Shown here in pieces: positions 12,325 through 22,032 of a DNA stretch of 64,000 nt. Below the pieces are notes generated by a model. The model was not told the DNA's origin. It worked only from the letters and a program-made list of their open reading frames with translations, and did not search any database. The translations under genes were made by a program, and so were the position numbers. The stretch is from contig NC_033568.1 in the NCBI RefSeq assembly GCF_001680005.1, forward strand, positions 124,001-188,000, read 5' to 3'. Positions within the stretch are counted from its first letter, which is position 1, and each line of letters begins with the position of its first letter. This stretch comes from Plasmodium coatneyi (taxonomy: Eukaryota; Apicomplexa; Aconoidasida; Haemosporida; Plasmodiidae).

Positions 12325-13824
12325 AGAATCATACCAAAGCGTAACAGCAAACGTACCAAATCGTAACGAACCATACCGAACCGTTACAAACCGTTGTTTT
12401 GGGGAAGAAAGGATCATTGTTAGGGGTGGAAGGGAGGGTTGTTAGTGGTGTTATGTGGCAGGTGGAAGGACGGTTGTTTGGGTGGTGGTAGGGTGGAAGG
12501 AAGGTTGTTAGTTGGGTTGTTATGGTGGTGGTAGTGTGGTAGGTGGAAGGATTGCTGTTAGATGGTAGGGTGTCAGAATGAATGTTTTAGGGGTGGTAGG
12601 AAGGAAGGCAAAGTTCTTAGGAGAGGTTGGGAGGAAGGTTGTTAAGGGATGGAACGATGATTACTTCGATTAAGGAAGAAAAAAAAAAAAATTGAAGGAA
12701 GTATGCCAAGGGGAAGTGTGCAGTATGGTGCACTTAGGTTGGAGGGGAGGTTGCTTACTCTTTTTTTAAAAGAAAAAAAAAAAGTAAAAAAAAAAAAAAA
12801 GAAGGAAAAAAAAAAAAAATTAAAGGGTGGGAAGTGTAGAGAGGGGTGCACTTAGAGGGAAGGTGTTGAAGGAAGTATGCACGAAAGTGCATCTATGGTA
12901 GTATGTTCAGGGGAAGTGTGCACAGAGATGCACTTAGGGGTGGTAGGTGCATTCTTAGGGTTGAAGGTAGGAATGTCGTTAGGGGAAGTGTGCAAGGGGG
13001 TGCACCTAAGGAGGAGTGTCAGGGGTGAAAGGAAGACCATTTCCTTTAAGGAAGAAAAAAAAAAAAAAAAAAAAAATTGAAGGAAGAGAGGAAGGTGTGC
13101 AAGGGGGTCCAGATTTGTGTGTTAGGGGTGGAAGGAAGGGGTGTTATATGGTTCGAAGGTGCTAGAATGAAGGGGTGTAAGGATGTAGAGGTAGGGTGTA
13201 AGGGTATTAGAGTTAAGGATTTTAGGGGTGTTAGAATGATTGTGTTAGTGTAGAAGGTAGGTGGTGTTAGGTGGTGGTAGGATGGAAGAAAGATTGTGTT
13301 AGTTGCTTGGGGTGGAAGAAAGGTTGTTAGGTGATTCATGGATTGAAGATCGCTTCCTTTAGGGAGGGATACACCCGAAGGGTGTATAAAAAAAAAAGAA
13401 GGAAAAAAAAAAAAGAAGTTTAGCTAAGAAAAAGAAGGTTAAGGAAAAAGAAAAAGAAGGTTTAAGAAATAAAAGAAGAAATGATGTAAGGAAGCGAGAT
13501 TTAAAGAGAAAAAGAAAGTTATAGAAAAAGTGTAAAGAAGGGAGATTTAAGGAATAGAAAAAGAAGGAAGTTTTTAAGGTGTAAGGAAGAAGGAAGTTTT
13601 AAGGTGTAAAGAGAAGGAAGGTTTAAGGTGAAAAAAAAGGAAGTTTTAAGGTGTAAGGAAGAGAAGGTTTAAGGTGTAAAGAAGGAAGGTTTAAGCAAGA
13701 AAGAAGAATGAATGTATTCGTACATTCTCTGTGTTCACACATGTAGATACTTAGTGAAATACTATTTTCCATTTAGTAAGTAACGATTCCATTCATTGAA
13801 TAAATAGTGGTGGTGAGATGAAAA
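12325..13824. repeat. G-rich and purine-rich repeat block upstream of SICAvar 1
   Basis: No gene. The plus strand is dominated by degenerate GGTGGAAGGAAGGTTGTTAGG units (12400-13330) and then AAGAAGGTTTAAGG purine units (13380-13715). Long open frames on the minus strand (runs of Phe, Pro, Leu, Thr) come from this composition. Bases 13715-13760 (GAATGTATTCGTACATTC..TGTGTTCACAC) resemble 21905-21945 upstream of SICAvar 2 and may be a 5'-flank element. Confidence 0.7.
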
Positions 13825-14116
13825 ATGGTAAAAATGGCTCCACAGAAGACGAGTGAATTTGAACAAGACTATACAAAGGTAGAGGAGGAACCGGGGGAAC
13901 CTGGTGCACGTGGTGGACGTCCTCCACGTAGTGCAGAAGCTGAACCAAACAATGAAAATAAAAGAGCTCCTCGACGTCGGAGGGGATTCAGTGTAATAAA
14001 ACTCGGACCCACCGGAATGAGTGTAACACATGAAGGAAATGAAGGGTATAGTTACGATTACGATTACTTATATACATGTGTATATATATATGTGTGTGTA
14101 TATATACATATATATG

Positions 14117-14163
<47 letters not shown>

Positions 14164-17100
14164 TTTAAAAAGTAGTTGTACGGAAAAAAAAAAAAAAAGA
14201 GAGAGTGTGAGAGAGATCAAATACATTTTTTTTTTCTTTTTTCCCGTCCTTCCTATAGGCAAGGTAAAGATGGTGTACTTTTCGTATTCATTGGAAGGAT
14301 GGACCTCAACCACCCATAAAACAACCCTCCATCACCACCACCACTACCATAAAGGGTGGTGCTAGGTGGGTGGTTGGTGGAAGGAAGGTTGTTAGGTGGG
14401 TTGTTAGGTGGTTGGCAGAAGGAAGGGTTGTTAGGTGGTAGGGTGGAAGGCGATATTAGGGCTGGAAGGAAGGTTGTGTTAGGTGGTATGGTGGAAGGAA
14501 GGTTGTTAGGGGTGGTTGGTGAAGGAAGGTTGGTTAGAGGTGGTTGGTGGAAGGAAGATTGTTTTAGGGGTGATACGTGGGTTGTTAGGGTGGTTGGTGG
14601 AAGAAAGGTTGTTAGGTGGTAGGTGGGTTGTAAGGGTGATGGTGGTGGTAGGTTGTTAGGTGGAAGGATGGTGGTTGAGGTTCCTCTTCCAATGTACTAC
14701 CGTTTTACCATTCTTCCATTACCTTAGTACTATTTATTGCTACTTCCACTTTTGTTCCCCCTTTTCTTACACAAGTTACTTGTAAAGACAATACTTTACA
14801 GACACGCTTAAAGGAAGTAATAGAGAACTGGCATACGGACAAACAAAATCCACGAAAAGACTGGGTAAGGACTGTTACCATTTATTACAAGTAGAGGCAG
14901 CACAAATAGACATAATGAAATGTATATTATTGAAACAAAGAATGAGTGAACGTTCCGTGTAGGTATTAAATATATATACATGTTCCATCTTTCTTCTTAT
15001 TGACAGGACCAAGTGTGGAAGGAAATCGAGGATAGGATCCAGCCACTCTCTGAATACATATCAAAAAATAAAGAAAGTATGGAATCCCATTGTAAAAACC
15101 CTAATGGACAAGACCGCACATGGACAGAAGCAGATAGTAACGCGTGTATGCTCATCACTGCAGGATTAAGGTATATATATGGAATTAAAAAACAAGAAAC
15201 AGAAACAGAGCCAAGCAGGACGAACAACAGAACCTTCAAGGCCACTGCGGCATGTATCATATTGAATGAGTTCATTAAAAAATTGGAAAAAAAGGCTAAT
15301 TCTTGTACCCAGAAGATAAGCATAGATAAGGGAATAACACAAGCATTCAGTGTCAGCGAAGAAATTAAGAACTCTGTATGCAAGGGTGATTCAGGCTGTT
15401 TCAAGTGCAAACAGTGGGACTATTCAAAATGTACAGTGAATAACGACCGAGTGGGAGAGAAATTAAAACAGAAATTCGATAGCGACGAAAAAATAAAAGA
15501 AGCACTGGAAGACATATACCCATCTTCCAACCTCTCATCCACCTCCACTCTTGGATCAGGTTATACAAAGAAAAAACCCGATAAGGGGAACGGCGAATGG
15601 GAAACCGGGAAGGAGAAGGTGAAGGGAAGGAACGAATACCCATGCATTCCTTCATCATCCTTCCTTCCTTTCCTTCCTTAGACCCCTCCTTTCCTACCTC
15701 GTCCTTAGACTACTTCCTTCCAACTACCACCACCCTAACACCCCTTCCTTACAGCCACTATTAGGGAATGGTTCAAACTATTTTCGAACGATGTGTCTAG
15801 CGATGACGAGAAACAGTATGAGGAACTCGGGGTCCTTTCAGCTTTGTGTGAACACAGTGAAGATGATGTATCCACTGATAATTGGGATAGGGGAAAGTAC
15901 GGTAAGTTCTGTGAAATCATGGTAAAGAATATAATATTGACGACAGCCGTTCCAAAGAAATATAAAAACCAAAGAGAAAAAACACCGTGTGAGAAAAAAG
16001 TAAAAAATATTCCTGTATGTGATTTATTAAAAGTATGGATGTGGTATATGGACTTGTTCTGTGCTCCAAAGGCAGTTATTGAACGTGCCCTTGAAGCTGT
16101 AAAAGTAGTAAGGACGGACATGAATCCAGGTGAGAACTATGTGAAATGTACTTATGAGGATGCACTTAACCTTCCTTATACGGGACAGACAAAAACCCCA
16201 GGTGACCCGTATTACATATTTGAAACAAGTGAGTTGCATACTATGATGAAAGAAACAACTAAAGAAAAAGGATGGTGCAGAGAGGGTAAAGGAAGGTTCG
16301 GGCACAAAACCTCCGAAGTTCCAGACCATACACGCAAGGATACGGAAGAGCATGATCAAATAACGAATGGTCATGACAACCTGAACAAAATGAAAAAAAT
16401 CCTTCAGAAAGTTATGGATGAAGTGAAGGAAGAAGTAAAGAAGGAAGGTGTAAAGGAAGAAAAGGAGGCAGAAGTACAGGGAGAAGAAGAGGAAGAAGAC
16501 GAAGAAGAAGACCTCCCCTCAGAAGAAGATCCTCCTGGGGAAGAAGAGGAGGAAGATGAAGAAGAAAGTGGAGTAGACGTGGAGGAGGAAGAAGACGAAG
16601 TTGAAGAAATCGAAGAACAAGAAGCATCTAAAGAGGAACCAACGTCGGGAGACGGTACTGAGCAAACAGAGGACCCAGGTAAGGTTACAACATCTTCCTA
16701 AAAAGTAAACTTACTAAAGAGCAGTGTGGTAGGAAGGTTGTTAGGGTCGTCGTTCGTGGTAGGTGGATTGTTAGGTGGATGGTGATGCTAATGCAAATAT
16801 TGATGCTGCTGTAGCGGAGACATGTCTCAACTTCTCTGATGCTGATGATATTCTGCCACAATCAGCAGAACTTTTATCACGACCCAATATTGCTGTGATT
16901 GATCTTGATGAGGGCGATCACAGGAGCCATTGGTCCTGTTGGGGCCTCATGTAGTGTGCCACGTACTATTAATGTAGTTCAGGAATAAAGTACAACTTCC
17001 TACTAATCCTCCTTCTACAGGCACAGGAACAAATACCCCGCCCCAACCTGTTCAACCTGAGCCTGAACCTGTTCCTGCTCCTTCTGATTCTGCGGGTAGA

Positions 17101-18430
17101 GGAGGGGGAGGGTCCAGTTTAGCAACACCCAAGGCTGCCCGACTTACTGACAAGAAAGGAATCGATCCTTTCCTTCCTTATTTCCCTCTTGCTCCTGCCA
17201 TGATTGGTATTTCTATCATGAGTTATCTCCTTTGGAAGGTAAGACAAAGAAAAAAATTAATATTAGAGAAAAAAAAAGAAAGTAAAGGAAGAAAAGAAAC
17301 AGAAAAAAAAAATAATATTAGAAGAAAAGGAAAAGGAAAAAAAAAAAAGAAAAAAAAAAGGGTTTAGGATTCCGCGCTTAAGTCCCGCGTTTCAGTGTAT
17401 TGGATTCCGCATTCAGGGGGGTAGAATTTCGCACTGAGGAATGTTTATAAGATTTCGCATTTTAAAGGTGTGTGTGTAGGATTTCGCAATTTAAGTGGTG
17501 TATGTGTATAGGATTTCCCATTTTAGGGAGTGTGTTTGTAGGATTTCGCATTTTAAAGGTGTGTGTGTAGGATTTCGCAATTTAAGTGGTGTATGTGTAT
17601 AGGATTTCCCATTTTAGGGAGTGTGTTTGTAGGATTTCGCATTTTAGGGAGTGTGTGTGTGGGATTTCTTATTTAGGGTTACGGTTTCAGTGGTATAAGG
17701 TTTCGCATTTAAGGGTGTGTATGTGTAGTATTTCGCATTTTAGGGTGTGTGTATGTGTAGGATTTCGCATTTAACGGGTGTATGTGTAGGATTTCGCATT
17801 TTAGGGTGTGTTTGTGCAGGATTTCACATTTTAGGGGTGTATGTGTAGGATTTCGCAATTTAGGGGTGCCTCGTTTAGGGTGAGTGTAAGATTTCGCACT
17901 TAGGGTGAAAGTAGTAATTATTTCTTTTAAAACAATATTTTGACCCTTTTAAAAAAGCATTTTCTTCCTTTTTTTTTTTTTTTTTTGTTCAGTACTTTGG
18001 AATGCTTCGTAAGACAAGAAGACGTTACAAAAGAGCTCATCAAGTACGTGGCCCGACCATACAGGAACAACTCCTTGACCATCTTGACCAACCTGGTCCA
18101 CGTGAATATTATTTAGTAAAAGAGCGCAAACAACCTCGTTCTACGCCTATAAAAAGGAGGACAAAACGCGTTGCTGGTCGTCGTCGTCGTGGTGTACGTC
18201 GCCGCATGATTATTGATATTCATTTAGAAGTCTTAGACGAATGTCAAAAAGGGGGCACCAAACTGATCCAGGAAGACTTTTATGAAATTTTGGTTCAAGA
18301 ATTTATGGGTTCTGATTTAATAAAAGAGGAGAAGGTTCCAAGTTCAGATTCCGGGTTTAGGGAGGAAGACATTGTTCCTAAGGAAGATGTTCAAAAGGAA
18401 CAGGTTCAATGTTCAGGGTTTAGGGTTTAG
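13825..18430 (+). CDS. SICAvar: SICAvar antigen (first copy), tail truncated by a telomere-type repeat
   Basis: The supported exons are 14802-14864 (21 codons, TRLKEVIENWH..), 15007-15559, 15755-16678, 17021-17238 and 17993-18430; phases agree throughout (0, 0, 1, 1, 0). The first exon lies in the open frame from 13825 (or ATG 13834, MAPQKTSEF), but its donor is unclear: AAG|GTAGAG, AGT|GTAATA and AGT|GTAACA all keep phase 0. The 184- and 308-residue exons are cysteine-rich (for example CKGDSGCFKCKQWDYSKC). The second ends in a long Glu/Asp run (about 16480-16670). The fourth has a Pro-rich stretch, then a membrane segment ending SYLLWK|GTAAGA. The last begins YFGMLRKTRRR and has RRMIIDIHLEVLDECQKG, diagnostic of the SICA C-terminal domain. 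The stop lies inside a GGGTTTA array. About 731 residues plus exon 1, expected on the schizont-infected cell surface. Confidence 0.85.
14110..14162. repeat. (TA)n microsatellite in SICAvar 1 first intron
   Basis: An almost pure TATATA run of about 45 bases. The open frames across it are not genes. Confidence 0.95.
14356..14690 (+). repeat. Intronic minisatellite GGTGGAAGGAAGGTTGTTAG
   Basis: Degenerate 20-30 base units rich in GGTGG and GTTGTTAGG on the sense strand of SICAvar 1. The 88-codon open frame of Gly, Leu and Val across it is an artefact of the repeat. Confidence 0.85.
17380..17915 (+). repeat. Minisatellite in the last intron of SICAvar 1
   Basis: About 18 degenerate copies of a unit near GGATTTCGCATTTTAGGG followed by a GTGTGTGTGTA stretch, 25-35 bases long. 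The same repeat occupies the equivalent intron of SICAvar 2 (25260-25445). It is absent from the last intron of the minus-strand SICA-like gene. Confidence 0.9.
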
Positions 18431-18453
18431 GGTTTAGGGTTTAGGGTTTAGGG
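18416..18453 (+). repeat. Interstitial telomeric array, five GGGTTTA copies plus GGG
   Basis: GGGTTTA is the Plasmodium telomere heptamer form. Here it expands a single coding GGGTTTAGGG (Gly-Phe-Arg) that recurs in SICA tails, and the second copy puts TAG in frame. Single copies also occur near 18351, 18596, 25995, 56335 and 56388. Confidence 0.9.
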
Positions 18454-18614
18454 AGGAAGTCTTTGTTCCTAATGGAAAGGTTCCTAAGGAACAGGTTCCA
18501 AGTTCAGATTCCAGTTTTGAGGAGGATGATTTTCTTCCTGGGATTGATGTTCCTGAGGAAGATGTTCGTAAGGAACAGGTTCCCAGTTCAGATTCCGGGT
18601 TTAGGGTGCAGTAA
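18454..18614 (+). pseudogene. Stranded continuation of the SICAvar 1 tail
   Basis: Directly behind the telomeric array the sequence stays open for about 53 codons to TAA at 18612-18614. It repeats the SICA tail motifs VPKEQVPSSDS and a final SGFRVQ. It is not translated in the present arrangement because the array introduces TAG at 18428-18430 and changes the frame. Confidence 0.75.
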
Positions 18615-18639
18615 AAATATTTTTCTTTCTTTTTTTTTT

Positions 18640-18925
18640 TTTTTTGTGTTATGCATGGTGGTGTTTACATGTTCGTGTGTGGTCAATATAAGTGGAAGTG
18701 AAAAAAAATTTTTTTCTTACCCACTTTATTCTGACTTGTTTGGTAAAATTTTCTTTATTGAAGAATTAAAAATATGTTCATTAATTTTTTTTGTTATAAA
18801 TTTTTTTATCGTGTATAAATATATTTTTTAATTTTTTGCACATAAATATTTCTTCAAAAATGTCAGGACCTTTTTTCATTTTTCCGCATCCGTTTTGGGC
18901 GTATTCTTTTTGTATGTGCTTATCC
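18640..18925 (+). other. SICAvar 3'-flank element (copy after SICAvar 1)
   Basis: Conserved block following the SICA tail: GTCAATATAAGTGGAAGTGAAA, T-run, CTTTATTCTGACTTGTTTGG, TTTATTGAAGAATTAAAAA, ATTTTTTAATTTTTTGCA, then TTCTTCAAAAATGTCAGGACC. Copies occur at 26090-26370, 56575-56850, 52035-52165 (minus) and around 37150-37335. It is probably the 3'-UTR plus downstream region of SICA genes. Confidence 0.75.
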
Positions 18926-19044
18926 AAACTTACAAATGAAAAGGAAAGAGAAGGAATGACATATGAAGAAAAGAAGGAAAGAAGGAATAAGAAGTAATGT
19001 GGAATAAGGAAAGAAGGAATAAGGAATGAAGGAAAAAAGAAGAA

Positions 19045-19190
19045 AGTGTCTCTTTTTTTTTTTTTTCCTATACTGCGTATAAGCTTTATGATCGTTATAT
19101 ATGCTTCCTCCCCCTCTTGAGGGAGGGGGCACACACTCATTCAACATTCCAAATGAGTGTTACATTACAATGTGTTACACAACGACGGTG
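19045..19190 (-). other. KIR 3'-flank element with hairpin
   Basis: Same element as at 8397-8530 and 37515-37618. A CCCCCTC (19110-19116) and GAGGGGG (19123-19129) pair can fold into a 7-bp hairpin with a 6-base loop in the minus-strand transcript. It sits next to an orphan KIR last exon. Confidence 0.65.
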
Positions 19191-19520
19191 TTACATCCGA
19201 CCATAACCTACATTCGTTCTTTGATGATGACCTGATGTAGTATTATTTTTTGTCCTTTTTGCTCCCGCTCCTATTCCTGCTCTTGCTCTTCCTTCTCTTT
19301 CCACGGTAGATGGTCCTATGTATGGAGCTAAAGAACGTAGTGTGGAATTCTCTGTCGCGTCACCAATTGTTGACGTGTCCGTTGAATCGAATGTTGAACT
19401 GTTTTCTCTTAGAGTATCAATGTCCCCCCCGATTGATCTTCTATTCCTCCTGTTACTGCTTCTTCCGCTCCTTCCATTTCCAGAAGAATGGTTAGCAAAC
19501 CAAGAAGACCATGGTTTATA
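19191..19520 (-). pseudogene. Orphan KIR last exon (cytoplasmic tail)
   Basis: An acceptor CTTCAG is followed by YKPWSSWFANHSSG and an open Ser/Thr- and Arg-rich tail ending NVGYGRM and TAA, 109 residues. It matches the tail exon of the coiled-coil KIR subgroup. No exon 2 lies upstream: from 19521 to 22032 the sequence is minisatellite, with no KIR ectodomain on the minus strand. The exon itself has no stop or frameshift, so the loss of the rest may be recent, or the exon may be a donor for recombination. It is not expected to be translated alone. Confidence 0.8.
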
Positions 19521-22032
19521 CTGAAGAGAAGGAAGGTGTTGTTAGGGGTGGTTGGTGGAAAGAAGATTATTAGGTGGGTAGTAGGTGGAAGGAAGGAAGA
19601 GATCTAAGGAGGAGGAAGGAAAGGAAGTGTCTAAGGAGGGAAGGAAGGAATGAAAGAAGTAAAGGAAGTGCTCTAAGGAAGGAAGGGATGTCTAAGGAAG
19701 ATGGAAGGATGTCTAAGAAGGAAAGGAAAGGGAAGGGGTCTAAGGAAGGAAAGTAGGTCTACTTAGAAAGGGAAGGAATGGGTTAGAAGGAAGGAGAGTT
19801 TAAGGAAGGGGTCTAACGAAGAAAGGAGGATCTAAGCAAGAAAGGAGCATCTAAGGATGGAAGGGATCTAAGGAAGAAAGTAAGGTCTAAGGAAGGAAAG
19901 AAGGAATGTCTAAGGAGGAAAGGAAGGAACGATCTAAGGAAGGAAGGTAGTCTTAGGGTGGTAGGTGGAAGGGATCTAAGGAGGAAAGGAAGGTGTCTAA
20001 GGAGGAATGAAGGAAACAAGGAAAGAAGTAATAAGGAAAGAAGGAATAAGGAATAAGAAGGAAAGAAGGAATAAGGAATAAGAACGAAAAAGAAGGAATA
20101 AGGAAGGGGGTGTTAGGGTGGTGGTAGGTGGGGTGTTAGGGTGGTGGTATATGTTCGGTGGTAGGGTGATAGGTGGGTTGTTAGGTGGAAGGAAGGTTCT
20201 TAGGGGTAGTAGCTGGGTTGATAGGGGTAGTAGCTGGGTTGATAGGGGTAGTAGCTGGGTTGATAAGGGTAGTAGCTGGGTTGATAGGGATAGTAGCTGG
20301 GTTGTTAGGTGGAAGGAAGGTTACTAGAGATGGAATAAAGGTTGTTGGGTGAGTTGTGGAAGGAAGGTAGTGTTAGGGGTGGTAGGTGGGTTGTTGGGGG
20401 AATTGTGCATAAAGGTGCACATAGAGGTGATGGATGGGTCGAACATAGAAGTAATGTTGTTAGTGTGGTAGAATGATGTTGTTAGGGGTGGTAGAATGAT
20501 GTTGCTAGGGGTGGTAGAATGATGTTGTTAGGGGTGGTAGAATGATGTTGTTAGGGGTGGTAGAATGATGTTGTTAGGGGTGGTAGAATGATGTTGTTAG
20601 GGGTGGTAGAATGATGTTGTTAGGGGTGGTAGAATGATGTTGTTAGGGGTGGTAGAATGATGTTGTTAGGGGTGGTAGAATGATGTTGTTAGGTGTGGTA
20701 GCATGATGTTGGTCGGGGTGTTAAAATGAAGGTTTAGGGTTTCCGAGTGAAGGTTCCGCGTATTAGAATGATGGTTTGGGGCTGTTTGAATGAACGTTCG
20801 GGATATTAGAGTGAAGGTTCAGGTTGTGGGAACAGTGTTAAGGTTATGGGATAAGTTTTTTTTCTAGGCTATGCAATAACAATATGGGCAGGTTTTTAGT
20901 TTCCTAGGGGGAATATTCTTTTTCTTAACGAAGAAGAAATAAGGCAGGAGCAAAAAGAAAGAATGAAAAGGAGGAAAAAAGAAAAAGAGGAGGAAAAAAA
21001 AAGAAAAAGTGAGGGAAGAATGTAAGGTGCATATGGAAGGAGAAGAGGGAAGGTCGTATGCAAGAATTTTTTTGCTTTATTTATTATTTTAGGGAAAAAG
21101 GAAAAAAAAAGGAATGAAAAGGAGGGGAAACTTGTGAGAAAGAAGAAAAAAGAAAGGAAGAAGAAGAAAAGAAGGAAGAAAAAAAGGGTTCAGTGTATGG
21201 GAGTAGGGTTAAGGTTATGAGAATACGGGTCAGGTTGTTAAAGTAGGTTTCAGGTTGTTAAGGTAGGTTTCAGGTTGTTAAGGTAGGGTTAAAGCTGTAG
21301 GATTAAGGTTCATTTCTAGGATATTTGAACAGCAATATGTCCTGCTACTTAGCTCCTTAGGGGGAGGAATGGGAAGAAGTGTAAGAAGGAAAGAAGGAAT
21401 GATGGAAAGCAAGAAAGAAAAAAAGGAAAAAAGGAAAAAAAAAAAAAAAAATAAGTGAAAGAACAAGGAAGGGAAGGAAAGAATGAAGGAAGCTTGGGAA
21501 GAAGGAATGGAAGGATGGTTATTAGGGGTGTTATAATAAAGGTTCAGGGTGTGGAGTTAGGGTACAGGTTGTTAGAACGAAAGGTTCAGGGTATGGGTGT
21601 AGGGTACAGGTTGTTAGAATGAAGATTCTGGGTATTAGAGTGAAGATTCAAGGTGTGGGAGTAGGTTTTCCGGGTATGAGGGTAGGGTTTAGGGTGTAAA
21701 AATGAGATTATTCTATGTTAATGAACAACAATGTGTTCTGTTGTTTTGTATTGTGGGAGGTGTATGTGCACGCTCTGGAAGCGGGCGCAGGAACAAAATA
21801 ATGAGCACCCTAAAGAAAAAGGTTATGGATCAAGGAAAAAGAAAAAAAAAAAATAAGGAAATTAAAGTAAAATAGGGAAAAAAATGAAGGAATGTAGGGA
21901 AAAAAGAAGAATGTATCTACGTTCGTTGTGTACACAGTATATGCATAGTAGTTAAGCCGTGTAATGATATAATGTTATTATTGCATTCTTAATTTGATAA
22001 GAGAACCAATTTCATTGAATAATGCAGAAAAA
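19521..22032. repeat. 2.5-kb minisatellite block upstream of SICAvar 2
   Basis: No gene. Layers in order: GGAAGGAAGGTCTAAGGA purine units (19560-20110); five copies of a 21-base unit GGGTAGTAGCTGGGTTGATAG (20195-20305); about ten copies of a 23-base unit containing GATGTTGTTAGGGGTGGTAG (20460-20715); degenerate GGTTCAGGGTGTGGGAGTAGGG units mixed with A/G-rich tracts (20720-21700). Bases 21905-22030 resemble the SICAvar 1 5' flank. Confidence 0.85.
20460..20715 (+). repeat. 23-base minisatellite, about ten copies
   Basis: The unit GATGTTGTTAGGGGTGGTAG plus AAT repeats with nearly perfect register. Each unit contains TTAGGGG and GGTGG on the plus strand, so the array is a dense run of G-tracts. 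Confidence 0.92.

Noticed and set aside
14356..14622. 88-codon frame of Gly, Leu, Val and Glu
   Set aside because: Produced by the GGTGGAAGGAAGGTTGTTAGG minisatellite inside a SICAvar intron.
16412..16627. Minus-strand Leu/Pro-rich frame
   Set aside because: Antisense of the Glu-rich stretch of SICAvar 1, which fits phase and exon structure on the plus strand.
18416..18453. A true chromosome end
   Set aside because: Only five GGGTTTA copies, with coding sequence continuing on both sides.
20118..20327. Frame with SSWVDRG repeats
   Set aside because: A 21-base tandem repeat is a multiple of three and so stays open; no other coding evidence.
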